A DNA stretch of 64,000 nucleotides from Costus lasius (Eukaryota > Streptophyta > Magnoliopsida > Zingiberales > Costaceae): positions 8,787,957 through 8,851,956 of the forward strand of contig CM050450.1 of NCBI GenBank assembly GCA_027563935.2, written 5' to 3'. Every line of letters begins with the position of its first letter. The stretch's first letter is position 1. The notes beneath the pieces were generated by a model that was not told the origin of the DNA, did not search any database, and saw nothing but the letters and a program-made list of their open reading frames with translations. A program made the position numbers and the translations under genes. This document shows, piece by piece, positions 10,901 through 21,777 of this stretch.

Positions 10901-13900
10901 ATTTAATTTCATATTATTAATTATTTTAATAAAATTATTAAAATCTATAAGATCAAAAAATTAATTTTAATATAAAATTTAACTATTAATTTTATTTTAA
11001 AGTAAAAAATAAATAAAAAATATTAATTAAAATATTATAATATAGAATATAATATAATATAATATAATATAATATATAATTAATTGATGTATATAGTTAT
11101 AAAATATAAATATGTAAATAATAATTATATTATATTACTAAATATGTATTGTTATATTAAATTTTAAAATAAATATAATATTATATATTATACATGTTTA
11201 TATAATAATATAATTAATTATTGTATAGAATTATAAAATATAAATATAAAATAACTTTTAATAAAAAGAAAAAAATAAAACAAATACCAAACAAAATATT
11301 GCAATGGCTGGGAATCGAACCATGCCTAATTAGCTAACACTTGCACGTGCGCCAAGGTAATATGGAAGCTACAGTGCTTGGCAGCTGGGAAAGCTGGAAA
11401 ATCCAGCTTTGTGTAACAGTAGAAAACTTTCACTATTTGACAGCTAAAGCTGGCAACCAAACAGAAAATAAATGCAGTTTTCTGCCGCCGGTCTTAGGCG
11501 CTGCATGAAGCGCCGCATTTCCAAACGTGGCCTTAGTGCTTTGACAATGCATGTTGGACCAAAGAATTTCCAAACTCACCTAAATATTTATCAGACGCTT
11601 TCTATTAAAAAAACTACGCCTATATGAACTTAATTGATGATGAAAAATTGCTAGAATGTGGATTAATCCATCAATGGACTTTGCTATGGCTCCAGCCTCC
11701 AGATTATAAGTGTGAAAAAGTAGAAGGCAGTTCATCACTATCACCTTTTTGAGCTCAGAAATATGTTTCTTTTGATATGTTATTTTCCCTTATGATATAA
11801 GGGAAAGAATCATAAATACTTATGTTAAAAAGTAAAATTGTGCAGCTATATGAACGTTTTTGCTTAATTGTATAATCATAAGGATTAATGCAGATGATCT
11901 AAAGAAAAAACTGTGTCCTCTATTTTTTTCGTTTATTGAGCATATTGTCGAACTTTTCTGGAGAAAATTTGCTCAAGTTATATACGTAGGTACATAGTGG
12001 TTTACTAAAAATATTCTAGTCCCTATTTGTCTTAGTAATTCGTTTGTGAAAAAAAGCATAATTCAAAAAACAAACGTTATGTAGAACAGAAGGTATGAAA
12101 GCAGGGGGCACTGACAAATATGAGACTGAATTTACCCCTCATCCATCTGAGAAGGGAATAGCGCTTTGTTTCTTCTAGTCACTAATGGCTAAATTATGAA
12201 GAGTTGCTAGGAAATGTAATAAAATGCTTATTTGTCTTTGGCAGTATGTTAATTATATGATTGTTTTGCTTCTGTCCTATGTAGTTTTTTATGCAACCAG
12301 ATTGGAGAATAAGTTCCCTTTGATTTTTAACAATCTTCACTAACAGGATTTAATCTGAAAATAAGTAACAATATCATCATTCATCAGTGTTCTCGTTTGA
12401 TAGAATACATGATCATCGGGTGGGTAGTCAGACTCAAAGTGCTTGGTCCATTCCCAATATAAGAAGGCTTGTACAATAACTTGAGTGAGTAATATATGAT
12501 TTGGACAAGCGTTATGGTTGAGCAGGTTTGGGCATACCGATACAAATTTGACTTGGACTTTGTATTGTTATAATATAATTACTTTAAAGATGGCAATAAA
12601 TTTGACTCCTGCTTGAGGACCAGACAAATAGGTACCTAGGTATATTAAATACTTAGTATAGCTAGTTTCTTCAGCTTCAAACTTAACTAAACAAATGGAT
12701 TTAGTTTATCTTTTATTTTTACTCAAATCTATTTTTGTTTTGTTTTAAATCCAACTTATGGAACCAATTGTCGGTTTGGTTCGAACATTAGTATTATTTC
12801 TTGCAAGTTAATACATAAAATGTATTTTGGACACCACTAATAGATCAGTATTAAAAAACAATGTTAGCCATTAGATAAGGTCTTTAGATCATTTGCGTTC
12901 ATGGAGCATAATTTTACATTATATGATGATCACGAGAAATGCTTACCCCTTATGTCAGGATCCTAAATATTTCTAATCATGTGTTCATCAGGATTGGATG
13001 CCAACAAATATGATAAGCTGGCGCACATGATGTGGGCTCAATTTGAAAAATATCTTATTTTATTGATATTGTTGCACTTACACTAGTATATATGTGCAAT
13101 ACATTTATTAACTTGATCTGATAGAGATTTTCAAGTTGGATTTTGTTGAATATAATATTTTGTATTGCTATTGTGTAAATTGATCCACTTGAGATATCAT
13201 GGTATTATAACGTGCCAAGCTATATGACTTCAATAGTACTTTCAAATTTTAGATTATCAGTACCACACAAGGACACTCATTAGATATTGTTTCATTTATT
13301 ATGAAACTCTATAAGTGATAGCAAAGGATTTATCATTTCTTACAGTAGAATAAAATATCTTATATTTTCTTAGGAATTATGACTTTGGTTAATACTTTAT
13401 AGTGTTTTAGATTTTGAGAGAAACACACAAGGGACACATATTAGATGCAATTAATTTACTATGAGTCTCTGTGAATGCCAATAAAAGATTGATCACTTCA
13501 TGATACGAGAGAATATCCTATATTAAAATTCTACAAAATCATTGCCAAGTGTTGGGTGTGATTGAGAAAAGAAATTTTTGATTAGTTTAACGAGCTATGA
13601 ATTCAAAAACAAATGAACAACTATTGAAAAATTGGCTTTATATTTATTTTTATACCTTAAATTAAATTAGGATATTGTATGATAAAAGGATTTTATTGCA
13701 TGATTACTATAATTGAAAAGGTTCTCAATGGACTTTACTTTAAAAGGTCTTCATGACATTTTGTTAGATATTGACTATGTTTCTAGAATTGATTTGTTAC
13801 AGAGTTCAATTAATTAAATATATCCACAAAAAAATTGATTCTACTACCAGCTTAAGAATGAACCTTAGAAATGAGATTGATTTATCCACATTTAGGGAAA

Positions 13901-16415
13901 ATTTTGATCGCACCAAATTTGATTTGGTTTAAGATTGATCCACAGGAGTGGATCATTGATTGGTTGTGCATGACATTCGTATGACTTGGATTTTGCATAA
14001 TAAGTAAGTGACTTGTATGTTAAACGTGTAATCTTTTATCGCAATAAGTGTGCCTGAGAAATTCACACATTCTGTGTGATAACCATGGATCATTACTATG
14101 GATACATGTGCAAATGCTATGAGTCTTCTTGAGGTCTAGTATCTTACCATTTTATTTGTTTCTTAGGCATCCCTTCATCCATATAGAGATATTAAGAAAG
14201 GTTGTGAAAAGTTGCCAACCTTTGGAGAGGAGTGTTATTGGCTTTTACCTACTTGAGAAGAGAAGCCAAGATTCTCTTATTCTTGCCAATGTCATCTTAA
14301 GGACCAAGTATTGTTTCCCATATCTTTTGTGATCATGCGGAGAAGATCCTAATGCGGATCAACCTTCATGAAGATCCTAAATTGAATCGTAATACACGCA
14401 CCTTGATATTTACTTGTGTAATAATAAGTTTTATCAATATACACATTAGTTACATGTTTTTGATTCTTTCCACCTGATGTGATATGTGACACTCAATTTA
14501 TCATGACTTTCTATGTGACTCCGTAATTTTTGTCCTGCTTGTGCTTGAGCATCCATACTGGATTGCGCCACGAGCAGGGAGAACTTTTTTTAGGTATTAT
14601 ATCAAGCTTGAGCTCAATGCTAATGCCTCCTGTTTTCCTTTCTTTGGCGATCAAGGGTGCCACAAGCTCAATGTTGATACAGACTAGGTCCACTCCACTG
14701 ATTGCTCGCAAAATGAACTGCTATAGGTGACCTGTACCAACTGGCATTTGGCATGGATCAAAACATATTCCTTGCCATAACGAACATGCGACCAATATTG
14801 TACAAACTCTATCCACTAAAAAGAAAGAAATTTGAGTATACTTAAAGACCATTCAGTTCTATAGAATTGTTTCTGTCGAATTATATAATGCGAAGCCATC
14901 AGTTTTGTTGCATTTACATGTTCGTTTTGTTGCAATATGTGCATCTTAAAAATAATAAGTATGTGCAGCTATCTCATTATTTAGGCCCTTAGTGTTAAAG
15001 GCTTCTTTGTGCTTCTTTGGCTCATTGATCACAAATACTCTTTATCTTAACAAGGATATTATCTCTCATATACTGAATATAAGGTGGAGTGCAAGTTTTA
15101 GCATCCTTCAGTTAGAACGCTGTTAAATGTGCATACATCTTTCTGGGGGTTAGCCTGAGACAGATTTTTTAGCTTCTGCTAAAATTACTAAAAAGTGGTT
15201 CTCAGAAGAATTTGATACCGGGAGAATATCAATGAAATTGACTTCAAATAGCTGGAACTATAGTGATTTTAGCATTGGGAGCTTTTCTAAGCTAATGATG
15301 TGGTTTTTGTTTACTTGGCTTTACAAAAGAAGAATCTGCTTGTTGGTATATACTCATATTTTTTAACTTTATTCATGAAGGGTGGAGACTTGAGATACTG
15401 TCAGAAATGTTCCCATTATAAGCCTCCGCGTGCACATCACTGTCGTATTTGTAAAAGATGTATATTGAGAATGGTATGAGAACTGTTTTCTTGATTTATA
15501 TTCCAGAAGTTTGTTCAGTTCTGTATTCTTACTTTTTAATGCTGTCAGGATCACCACTGTGTTTGGATAAACAACTGTGTAGGACACGAAAACTATAAGG
15601 TCTTCTTTGTTTTTGTGCTCTATGGTGTGTCAGCCTGCATCCACTCAATGGTACCGTTTAATCTCAGAATTGTGTTTATAAGGTAGAGCTTCATTATTGG
15701 TCAAGGAGAAAAAGTTTACAATGTTAATATAGGTTCTTCTTATCGCAAGTGCTTTGCATGCTCTCCAAAAGGATCAGCCTCAGAATGGTGAAACCTTTAA
15801 TAAAACTTATGTAAGTAGCTTATAATTATTTTTTGTTCCTAAAAAGAGCGCACTTATTTATTGACCAACTTGACAGATCCTTTGTGGTACTTTGCTGTGT
15901 CCTTTGACTATTGCATTAAGCATTCTTTTGGGTTGGCATATCTATCTTATCCTTCACAATAAGACCACAATCGAGGTAAGAAGAATTTTCTTTTTCCAAA
16001 ATAATTAGCTAACTTCAAATAGAATACGCGGAACTCATTTTGCTTTTGCGGAACTCATTTTGCTTTTGTTCTGCAGTACCATGAAGGAGTTAGAGCTATG
16101 TGGCTTGCAGAAAAAGTAGGAAATATTTACCGACATCCTTATGATATTGGTTTCTATGAAAATCTTGTTGCGGTATGGAATGTTTCATTCTTCCAACATT
16201 ATTTGTCTTCTAGAAGGCAAGGTGCATGTAGAACGAAGTGTCAGCAATACTATTAAGTTTAGTTGCTATTTTGCCTACAGGTTCTGGGACCAAACTTCTT
16301 CTGTTGGGTGTGTCCAGTATCAAAGGATATAGGCTGTGGTCTCCGATTTCGAACTTCATACGACATTCCACTATCTAGAACAGTAACACGAGGGGTAGAA
16401 CTACCGAAGTACTGA
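7943..16415 (+). CDS. PAT16: DHHC-type protein S-acyltransferase (PAT15/16-like), seven exons
   Basis: Predicted enzyme of 289 residues that transfers palmitate to cysteines of membrane proteins. Exons: 7943-8209, 15381-15473, 15549-15650, 15733-15810, 15877-15975, 16077-16172, 16281-16415. All introns have GT/AG ends and all junctions are in phase 0. Two N-terminal membrane spans (about residues 5-28 and 40-62) come before a DPG motif. The cysteine-rich domain (residues 94-132) has all zinc ligands and an intact DHHC at 121-124. Two further spans follow, then a TTIE sequence matching the TTxE motif at 210-213. Length and motif order fit the small plant PATs of the PAT15/16 group in Golgi or plasma membrane; the exact orthologue is an inference. 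Oddities are the 7.2 kb first intron and a 20-bp duplication at the exon 6 acceptor. The ATG chosen is the first in frame after the GC-rich leader. Confidence 0.9.
10656..11532. mobile_element. MITE, Tourist/PIF-Harbinger-like, in the DHHC gene intron
   Basis: The ends are imperfect inverted repeats: the left reads GGGCCAGTTTGGTTCTGCTG and the right, reverse-complemented, reads GGCCACGTTTGGAAATGCGG. A TTA trinucleotide lies on both sides (10653-10655 and 11533-11535), the target duplication of PIF/Harbinger elements. The core (10790-11280) is almost pure A and T. A GGGAATCGAACC motif at 11310-11321 is, on the minus strand, a perfect tRNA-type B box. No transposase is present. Confidence 0.7.
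13260..13550. repeat. Diverged tandem duplication in the DHHC intron
   Basis: Two blocks of about 140 bp, starting ACACAAGGACACTCATTAGAT (near 13264) and ACACAAGGGACACATATTAGAT (near 13425), share their order of words down to AATATC(T/C)TATATT. The copies differ at many positions, so this is an old event. Confidence 0.6.
16028..16067 (+). repeat. 20-bp tandem repeat abutting a splice acceptor
   Basis: GCGGAACTCATTTTGCTTTT occurs twice in succession, followed at once by GTTCTGCAG, the acceptor of exon 6 of the DHHC gene. The duplication doubles the pyrimidine tract. Confidence 0.95.
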
Positions 16416-17307
16416 AAGTCTAAAACTAGCAAATGCTAAAGTTAGTTTAGAATGAACTAGGAGTTCTCTCATGCTGCTGATAGAACTCCGAAATCCATAA
16501 GATATCTGGCAGCGTTTCCAACTTTCAACTTACCTTTACGACAACAATGTGAATAGGGGGTACTGTTCGATTATGTTTATATGCTCGATCGCGTTTCCTC
16601 GTGGAATTGAATTCTTATGCTTTGAATAGAATTAGAATAAGATGTATAATTTTGGTATATTTAAGCTGCTCTTCTGTTAATGCATGCTACAATGTAAAAT
16701 ATGTAGGTCGCAGGCACTGTAATTGTCTGTCGAAGCTAATATTTCATGGCTTTTTATTTTTTGAGCTAAAGGCTTATTAGCAAAGCTCTGATTTTTGAAT
16801 TTTCCATCACATGGAAAATCATGGAATAGAAATTCCATGGCTGTTTGGTTGGGCCTGTCTCTTCACATTATGATTTGAATTCCAGTGTGATTTGCATAGT
16901 TGCTCAGTAGATTTATCATCGCATGGTGCATTAAGGCATTTTTAGGTTTCTCCCCTTGTTTGGCCTCATCAACCATAAATTTAACTATTACACAAAATTT
17001 GATCATCCTTAGGGAAGATTCGATAAGTAATTTTTTTTACCCAATTCATATTTGATTTAATGACTTCTATTTCAGTTGGCTACAAAATATTGACTTTATA
17101 TTTGAGCGCTAAGCTAAGTTTAACGTTGTCTACTTTTCTAGCTAGAGGTTTCATCATTTTAGAAATACCTCTATATCGTTTTGAAATATCTTAGCCGAAG
17201 TAGTAGTTGACTGCACCCTTAGATGATTTGGTAATTGTTTTTTTACAAGGTCAGATTTGTAGGGATGATTTTAAGCAAACTTTTATGAGGATTGAGGCAT
17301 CCACCAT
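16416..17307 (+). other. 3' untranslated region of the DHHC gene and downstream spacer
   Basis: AT-rich, with no coding similarity. GAATAAGATG near 16635 is a plausible polyadenylation-signal variant. Nothing else is recognised up to the solo LTR. Confidence 0.45.
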
Positions 17308-18509
17308 TGTTAGGCCCTGGATTTTTTGGTTCAGCCCAAGGGCCTGATCCAAGCCGGGCCCAAGCCCAAATATTCAGTCAAAATCGGATGTTGACCAAGA
17401 TTGAGACAGCGGAATTCGTCTGTGATTTCTGCGGACGATGCAGACGCGGACGGCTTCAACCAGGGCAAGCGGCGACTGTGTCTCCCTTACCGAAGGAAGC
17501 GGACGCGGGCGCTGACGACGACAATGCCAAATTCCCGGACGCGGACGCAAGAAAGGAAAGCGGCGACGACTCCAATGATTTTCTCAGTCTTCTCGGATGA
17601 AGAAGGAAGGCGGCAGCGGAGAGCTCGGTCGGCGATGTGATCTGCGCGGGCGTCCATCCTCTTCTATAAATTAGGCACCAGATCGAGCGAGCGGGGGGAC
17701 CTTCGATTACTCGACAGTTGAGGGACGCAGAGCTACGAGTGTGAGGAGATTCGAGAGCTTCTGTAAATGGCGACGAGAGTGAGATCGTCGTCAGCGTGTG
17801 GGAAGCCGACGAGAGACGTGAGGGAAAGAAGACGAGAGGAGTGGAAGGTTTTTTGTACTCGTTTATTATAGTGAATAAAGAGGAAATTTTCCTTCCCCTA
17901 CAAGGTGGTCTTCCCTGGAGGCGGCGTCTCCCAGCTTCCGGCCTTCTTCCCCTATTTCTCTGTTCCAGACCAGCGGCGTGTTCCCGTCGTCTCCAGCAGC
18001 GGCGGTGGTCCGAGGGAGGCAGGCACAAGCCGCGGGAGCAAGGCGGTGATAATCTTCCTCTGCTGGCCCCCCTTTCCTGGTGTCGAGGAGCGACGTCTGG
18101 CCGACGACGTGTGCGGCGACGTCGAGCACCGAACGAAGAAGAACAGCGCTTTTCGATTTTGACATGGTCAAAATCGAAAGCGTAAAAGCCGAATTCGATT
18201 AAGCGCGGAGGCGAATTGAGGTGGTGACATCGGCTAACGTCAGCGAGGTGGATTTAATTCGGTGCGGCGAGTTTTGGTCAAAATAGTGTTGACCAGGAGG
18301 TAATCTTGACTTTCAATTGGGGTTTTTCGATCCTTTCCTGAGCGAACTGTAATTTGGGGACAAAAGTTAAGCGGGGAAATTAGGGTTTCGGATTTGGGGA
18401 GTAATTTGGTCTGGAAACCCTAGCGTGTCGCGCATCTGGTGTTCCGCCGGATGACCCTAAGACAATGGATAAACGCAGATTTTAGGATTGATCCGACTGG
18501 AACGTGACA
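17308..18509 (+). repeat. Solo LTR, same lineage as the gag-only gypsy element
   Basis: About 1,202 bp starting TGTTAGGCCC and ending AACGTGACA, with TG...CA ends. The last 230 bp share word order with the LTRs at 2306-2671 and 4283-5495: AGGTAAT, TGTAATTTGGGGA, GGGTTTCGGATTTGGG, TCTGGTGTTCCGCCGGA and the final GTGACA. A TATA box CTATAAAT lies at 17664, about 355 bp in. No internal element sequence adjoins either side, so it is a solo LTR left by LTR-LTR recombination. The 5-bp flanks (ACCAT and CCTAT) match only partly, so the target duplication has decayed or the borders are slightly off. Confidence 0.8.
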
Positions 18510-19112
18510 CCTATAGTAGGTTAGCCGCCAGCATAAGGTTGACCTCGCGAAGGTAACGGGGGGACACCCTATCTAGCAGGTTCGGTTTATTTCCCTCCAT
18601 CTGATATGATGCTTTATCAATCTGCATTTCATGCATTTACATTCTACCTTTTATTTTCATTAAATTCACGTTCAACAAAATTAATCTATGTTCTCTCCTC
18701 ATCACCAATTACCCATCCACATTCTTTAATAATTAATACTTTCTAGAGTGGCTTTTTTGGCAAGTTGAAATTTTTAGTTTTTTACTAGTTGAAAAGGTTA
18801 AAAAGTGTTTAGGTAAATTATTATATTAGTTATTTTTTTTAAAATTTAAAAATAAAGTTTTTTTAAAATACTATTTAAAAAAAAATAATAATAATACCTG
18901 AGAACTGAGATCACCCATAAAAGAGGTTAGATGAATGAAATAATACAATGAGCTAAAAGAGTAGCCAATTACTAAGCTCAATAATAATACAACCCTGGCA
19001 TCTAATTTATCAATCCTACATGCAACAAACATAGTGTTCATTTACACCTCGAACTTTATACTAAGGATTAACTCTTGCAGCAAAATTAGTGGCGCGAGAA
19101 GAAGAAACGATC
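18510..19112. other. Intergenic spacer
   Basis: AT-rich and poly-A/T containing (18770-18895). It includes the 3' flank of the minus-strand glycosyltransferase gene. No gene seen. Confidence 0.5.
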
Positions 19113-20798
19113 TCAGTTCTGAATTGCTCGCCGGAAACTTGGCTTGCTGAAGAAATGATCCCAGTCCTTCATGAGCTGGTCTCTGCCCAGGAGGGCGTAC
19201 TTCCAACTCTCCCTCTCCGGCAGCAGCGGCCCCTTCCCCGACCTGATGTCCTTCACCCTCTGTAACACCCCCTCCACAGCCGCGTTGAAGGCGTCCCTCG
19301 TCACCCGCTGCGGCCCCGCCCCCGGGTCGGCGTACGTCAGCCCGGGGATCATCCGAATCACTTCCTCCCTCATCGTCCTCACGTCCTTCTTCTTGATCCT
19401 CTTCAGGACGTCCTCGATGCTCACTCTTCTGTCCCTCACGTCGTCCTCCGGAATGAACACCGAGTACCTGCTGTAGTTCCTCGGCAGGTGCCACAGGTAC
19501 TGCACGTACGCCGACCCCGGGTGGAAGAACACTGGAATGCACCCAGCTACCATCGAGTCGAACGTCGACCGCCGCGTGTACGAGTCGCCCTGCGGCTGCA
19601 GGCAGAACACCGATCGCTCGAACATCCGCATCACGCTTGCCGGCTCGTGGCACTTGCTGCGGCCGATGCCGCATTCCAGTAGCTTGCAGCGCTGCGACCG
19701 CTGACATTCCTCGATGGCCGCGTTGCGCATCCACGCCCGTGGGTCAGTCCGCGGCGCGCCCGCGAAGGAGAAGAGCCACTGCCGCCGGATCCGCCGCATC
19801 CGGTCCTGCCACGCGCGCACATCGCTGTCGCGGGATGGGTGGAAGTAGGTCGGGTACGGCACGCCGAAGTCGTTGCCGTTCCAGGGGCTCGATTCGATCA
19901 CCAGCACAGTCATGTTGCGCGCCTCGGGAAGGAGCAGCAGCTTGTTGCCCCAGTCGTCGTCCGCCTCCGTGGGCCGCTGGAAGTCCCACGTGATCCGGCC
20001 CGCCACCATGAAGTGGTCGCGTCCGTCCATCGCCGCCCACTCCGGCCGGGACCGCAGCCAGCGGAGGATCTCCCGCGGCCCGGCATCGCGCACTGTGTTG
20101 TTGGCGCCCCAGAGGTACCGCGCGATGTCAAGGCCGGCGTAGAAGGGCACGAACACGGCGGAGGCGAGGGAAGAGTTGGGGGTGAGACAGTCGTACTGCT
20201 TCATTCGGTTGTGGAAGATTACATCGAGGGCGAACTGGTTGGTGGCGAACCACCCGCGACCCGAGAAGACCCCGCCCGAGTTGTCGAGCCGCGGGCCGAG
20301 TCCCGAGTTCGACGTGAACATGCACATGTCCGTCCACTGGCTCAGCGTGCTGCAGCTGCGGATCATGTCGGAGTTGAACCGCGCCGGAATGTCGTGCATG
20401 TAGACGTACCGCCCTGCGCAGCGCTCCTCGGGGACGAAGACGGGAGGCCGAGGCGGCGACGGTGGAGGGGGAGGAGGATGCAGAGGCGGCGGCGGCGGAG
20501 GAGGGGGTGGAGGAGGCAGAGGCGGCGGAGGAGGAGGGGGAGGAGGAGTCAGAGGCGGCGGCGAGGCGGAGGGTGGTTGGGCGGGGGGCGTGGTAGTCAG
20601 AGCGAGGCTAACCTCCTCCGGAGAGCTATTGGTGTAGAGGAGGACGACGGCGGGCCAGGAGGCACAGGAGATGACAAGCAAGAAGGCGCAGGAGGCGGGG
20701 ATGAGGAGCCAGAGGCGGGTGCGGGTGCCGCCGGCGGTGGGCAGTTTGATGCCGAGTCTCGCCATGGTAGGCTTCGCGAGGTTGGGACGGCGTCTCAT
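19113..20798 (-). CDS. GT47 exostosin-family glycosyltransferase, MUR3/KATAMARI1-like (xyloglucan galactosyltransferase type)
   Basis: Single-exon gene for 561 residues. It is a type II Golgi protein: a short basic N-terminus, a membrane anchor at about residues 28-55, a long proline-rich stem at 71-120 (nearly pure Pro), then a GT47 domain from about 127. Family motifs include [21 protein letters not shown], the [13 protein letters not shown] block, [32 protein letters not shown] and [13 protein letters not shown], which match the MUR3 clade that adds galactose to xyloglucan side chains. Family knowledge gives the likely reaction; the acceptor cannot be proven because the clade includes other specificities. 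The first ATG is at 20798; a second in-frame ATG at 20765 has the better context (ACCATGG) and would give 550 residues. GC content is very high, and the antisense frame is therefore also open. The poly-Pro stem is longer than I expect for the family. Confidence 0.88.
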   Translation of the reverse strand: MRRRPNLAKPTMARLGIKLPTAGGTRTRLWLLIPASCAFLLVISCASWPAVVLLYTNSSPEEVSLALTTTPPAQPPSASPPPLTPPPPPPPPPLPPPPPPPPPPPLHPPPPPPSPPRPPVFVPEERCAGRYVYMHDIPARFNSDMIRSCSTLSQWTDMCMFTSNSGLGPRLDNSGGVFSGRGWFATNQFALDVIFHNRMKQYDCLTPNSSLASAVFVPFYAGLDIARYLWGANNTVRDAGPREILRWLRSRPEWAAMDGRDHFMVAGRITWDFQRPTEADDDWGNKLLLLPEARNMTVLVIESSPWNGNDFGVPYPTYFHPSRDSDVRAWQDRMRRIRRQWLFSFAGAPRTDPRAWMRNAAIEECQRSQRCKLLECGIGRSKCHEPASVMRMFERSVFCLQPQGDSYTRRSTFDSMVAGCIPVFFHPGSAYVQYLWHLPRNYSRYSVFIPEDDVRDRRVSIEDVLKRIKKKDVRTMREEVIRMIPGLTYADPGAGPQRVTRDAFNAAVEGVLQRVKDIRSGKGPLLPERESWKYALLGRDQLMKDWDHFFSKPSFRRAIQN

Positions 20799-21639
20799 GA
20801 AAGAGAGAGCGCGCCGGGGCAAATCCGGCAGCAAATCGTGATCCGGAAGGATTTGTCTCGGTTGCCTAAAATTTCACCGGAAATCGGGGTTCGACATCGA
20901 ATCCACTCGACCGCTCGAGCTGCGGTTTGGACGGGAAGGCCAACTACCTTTCTATTTTTGGAGGTAAACGCCATTAACGGTCTCTGCACGCCCACTGCAT
21001 TTTTTTTCTTCTTTTGTAGCTCTGTCTGCAACAGAAGAAGCGTATTTGAAGTGAATAAAAAGATTCGCAAAATCAAATTTTGAAAAAGTCAGCAATAAAA
21101 CACTATTTAATTCGTAAATCAAGTTGATTTATAATTCCAATATAACAGCTTGTTTGAAATAAAAAAAAAATGAAAGTAGATTTTCATTCCATATTTTGAA
21201 TGAATTTTGTGTTTGAAATCAAGGTTTTTCTTTTCTAATAAACAATTGTTCATAAGTGGATTGATCGAATCCCATTAAAAGTCAAAGAATTTGCAATTTC
21301 CATCCATTTATGTTGAGAGAACTGATACCCTTAATTAATTAGTCGGCTAACATACTCAAACCAAAAACAGTAAAGATTATTTTGAAAAAGTATATTCTAC
21401 TTGGTTCATTTTCTCTAATACAAAAGGGTAATTTTTTAATTATAGCTTTTTTTTCTAATACAAAAGGGCAACTTTTTTAAAAAATATAGCTAAAATTTTA
21501 TATTTAGAGGTTCTACAATTTACCCTTATGCAAATTATGATTAAGTCATAATTATAAGATTACATAGAATTGAACAATGAACCCTAATAATCCTACATCG
21601 GGAAAGATCTACATTGCTTCGAATAATTGTTCTATGCGA
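20799..21639 (-). other. 5' leader/promoter of the GT47 gene and spacer
   Basis: The first 150 bp upstream of the start are GC-rich; beyond 21000 the DNA is AT-rich. A partial repeat, TCTAATACAAAAGGG, occurs twice (near 21413 and 21454). No gene seen. Confidence 0.4.
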
Positions 21640-21777
21640 GGCACCGCATCATCCACCATTAATAGTCTCTAACTTACTTAGGGATTCATCCACCATTAAT
21701 AGTCTCTAATTTACTTAGGGATTTGTGAAAACACAAATCCTAAAGGCGCTATTGATGGTGGATGAGGTGCAGTGGCT
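21640..21777. repeat. Nested foldback with an internal 37-bp tandem duplication
   Basis: The left arm GGCACCGCATCATCCACC (from 21640) pairs imperfectly with GGTGGATGAGGTGCAGTG (21757-21774). Within it, CATCCACCATTAATAGTCTC starts at 21650 and again at 21687 (37-bp period). The centre is a perfect hairpin GGATTTGTG-AAAA-CACAAATCC at 21719-21740. Either a small foldback transposon or a structured transcript could explain it. Confidence 0.75.

Larger units (their letters stand above)
8210..15380 (+). other. Intron 1 of the DHHC gene (7.2 kb)
   Basis: AT-rich, bounded by AAG|GTACCT and ATGAAG|GGTGG. It contains the MITE at 10656-11532, a short TA/CA microsatellite near 9610-9630, and a diverged tandem duplication near 13260-13550. 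The stretch 13900-14820 looks like decayed repeat DNA but shows no classifiable domain. Short open frames (9687-9884, 14129-14332, 14511-14730) have no recognisable similarity. Confidence 0.75.

Noticed and set aside
11300..11360. tRNA gene on the minus strand
   Set aside because: Only the B box matches; no acceptor stem, D arm or anticodon arm can be formed.
14511..14730. Overlapping 66-codon frames on both strands in the DHHC intron
   Set aside because: No similarity to a known protein; possibly decayed repeat, but I could not assign it.
17456..18185. Frames up to 190 codons inside the solo LTR
   Set aside because: LTR sequence; frames on both strands overlap and show no known domain.
17303..18514. 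Target site duplication for the solo LTR (ACCAT / CCTAT)
   Set aside because: Only three of five bases match, so it was not reported as a duplication.
19839..21083. 414-codon open frame on the plus strand opposite the GT47 gene
   Set aside because: Arg/Gly/Pro-rich translation produced by the GC-rich codons of the real gene on the other strand; no domain, and it contains the reverse of the proline repeat.
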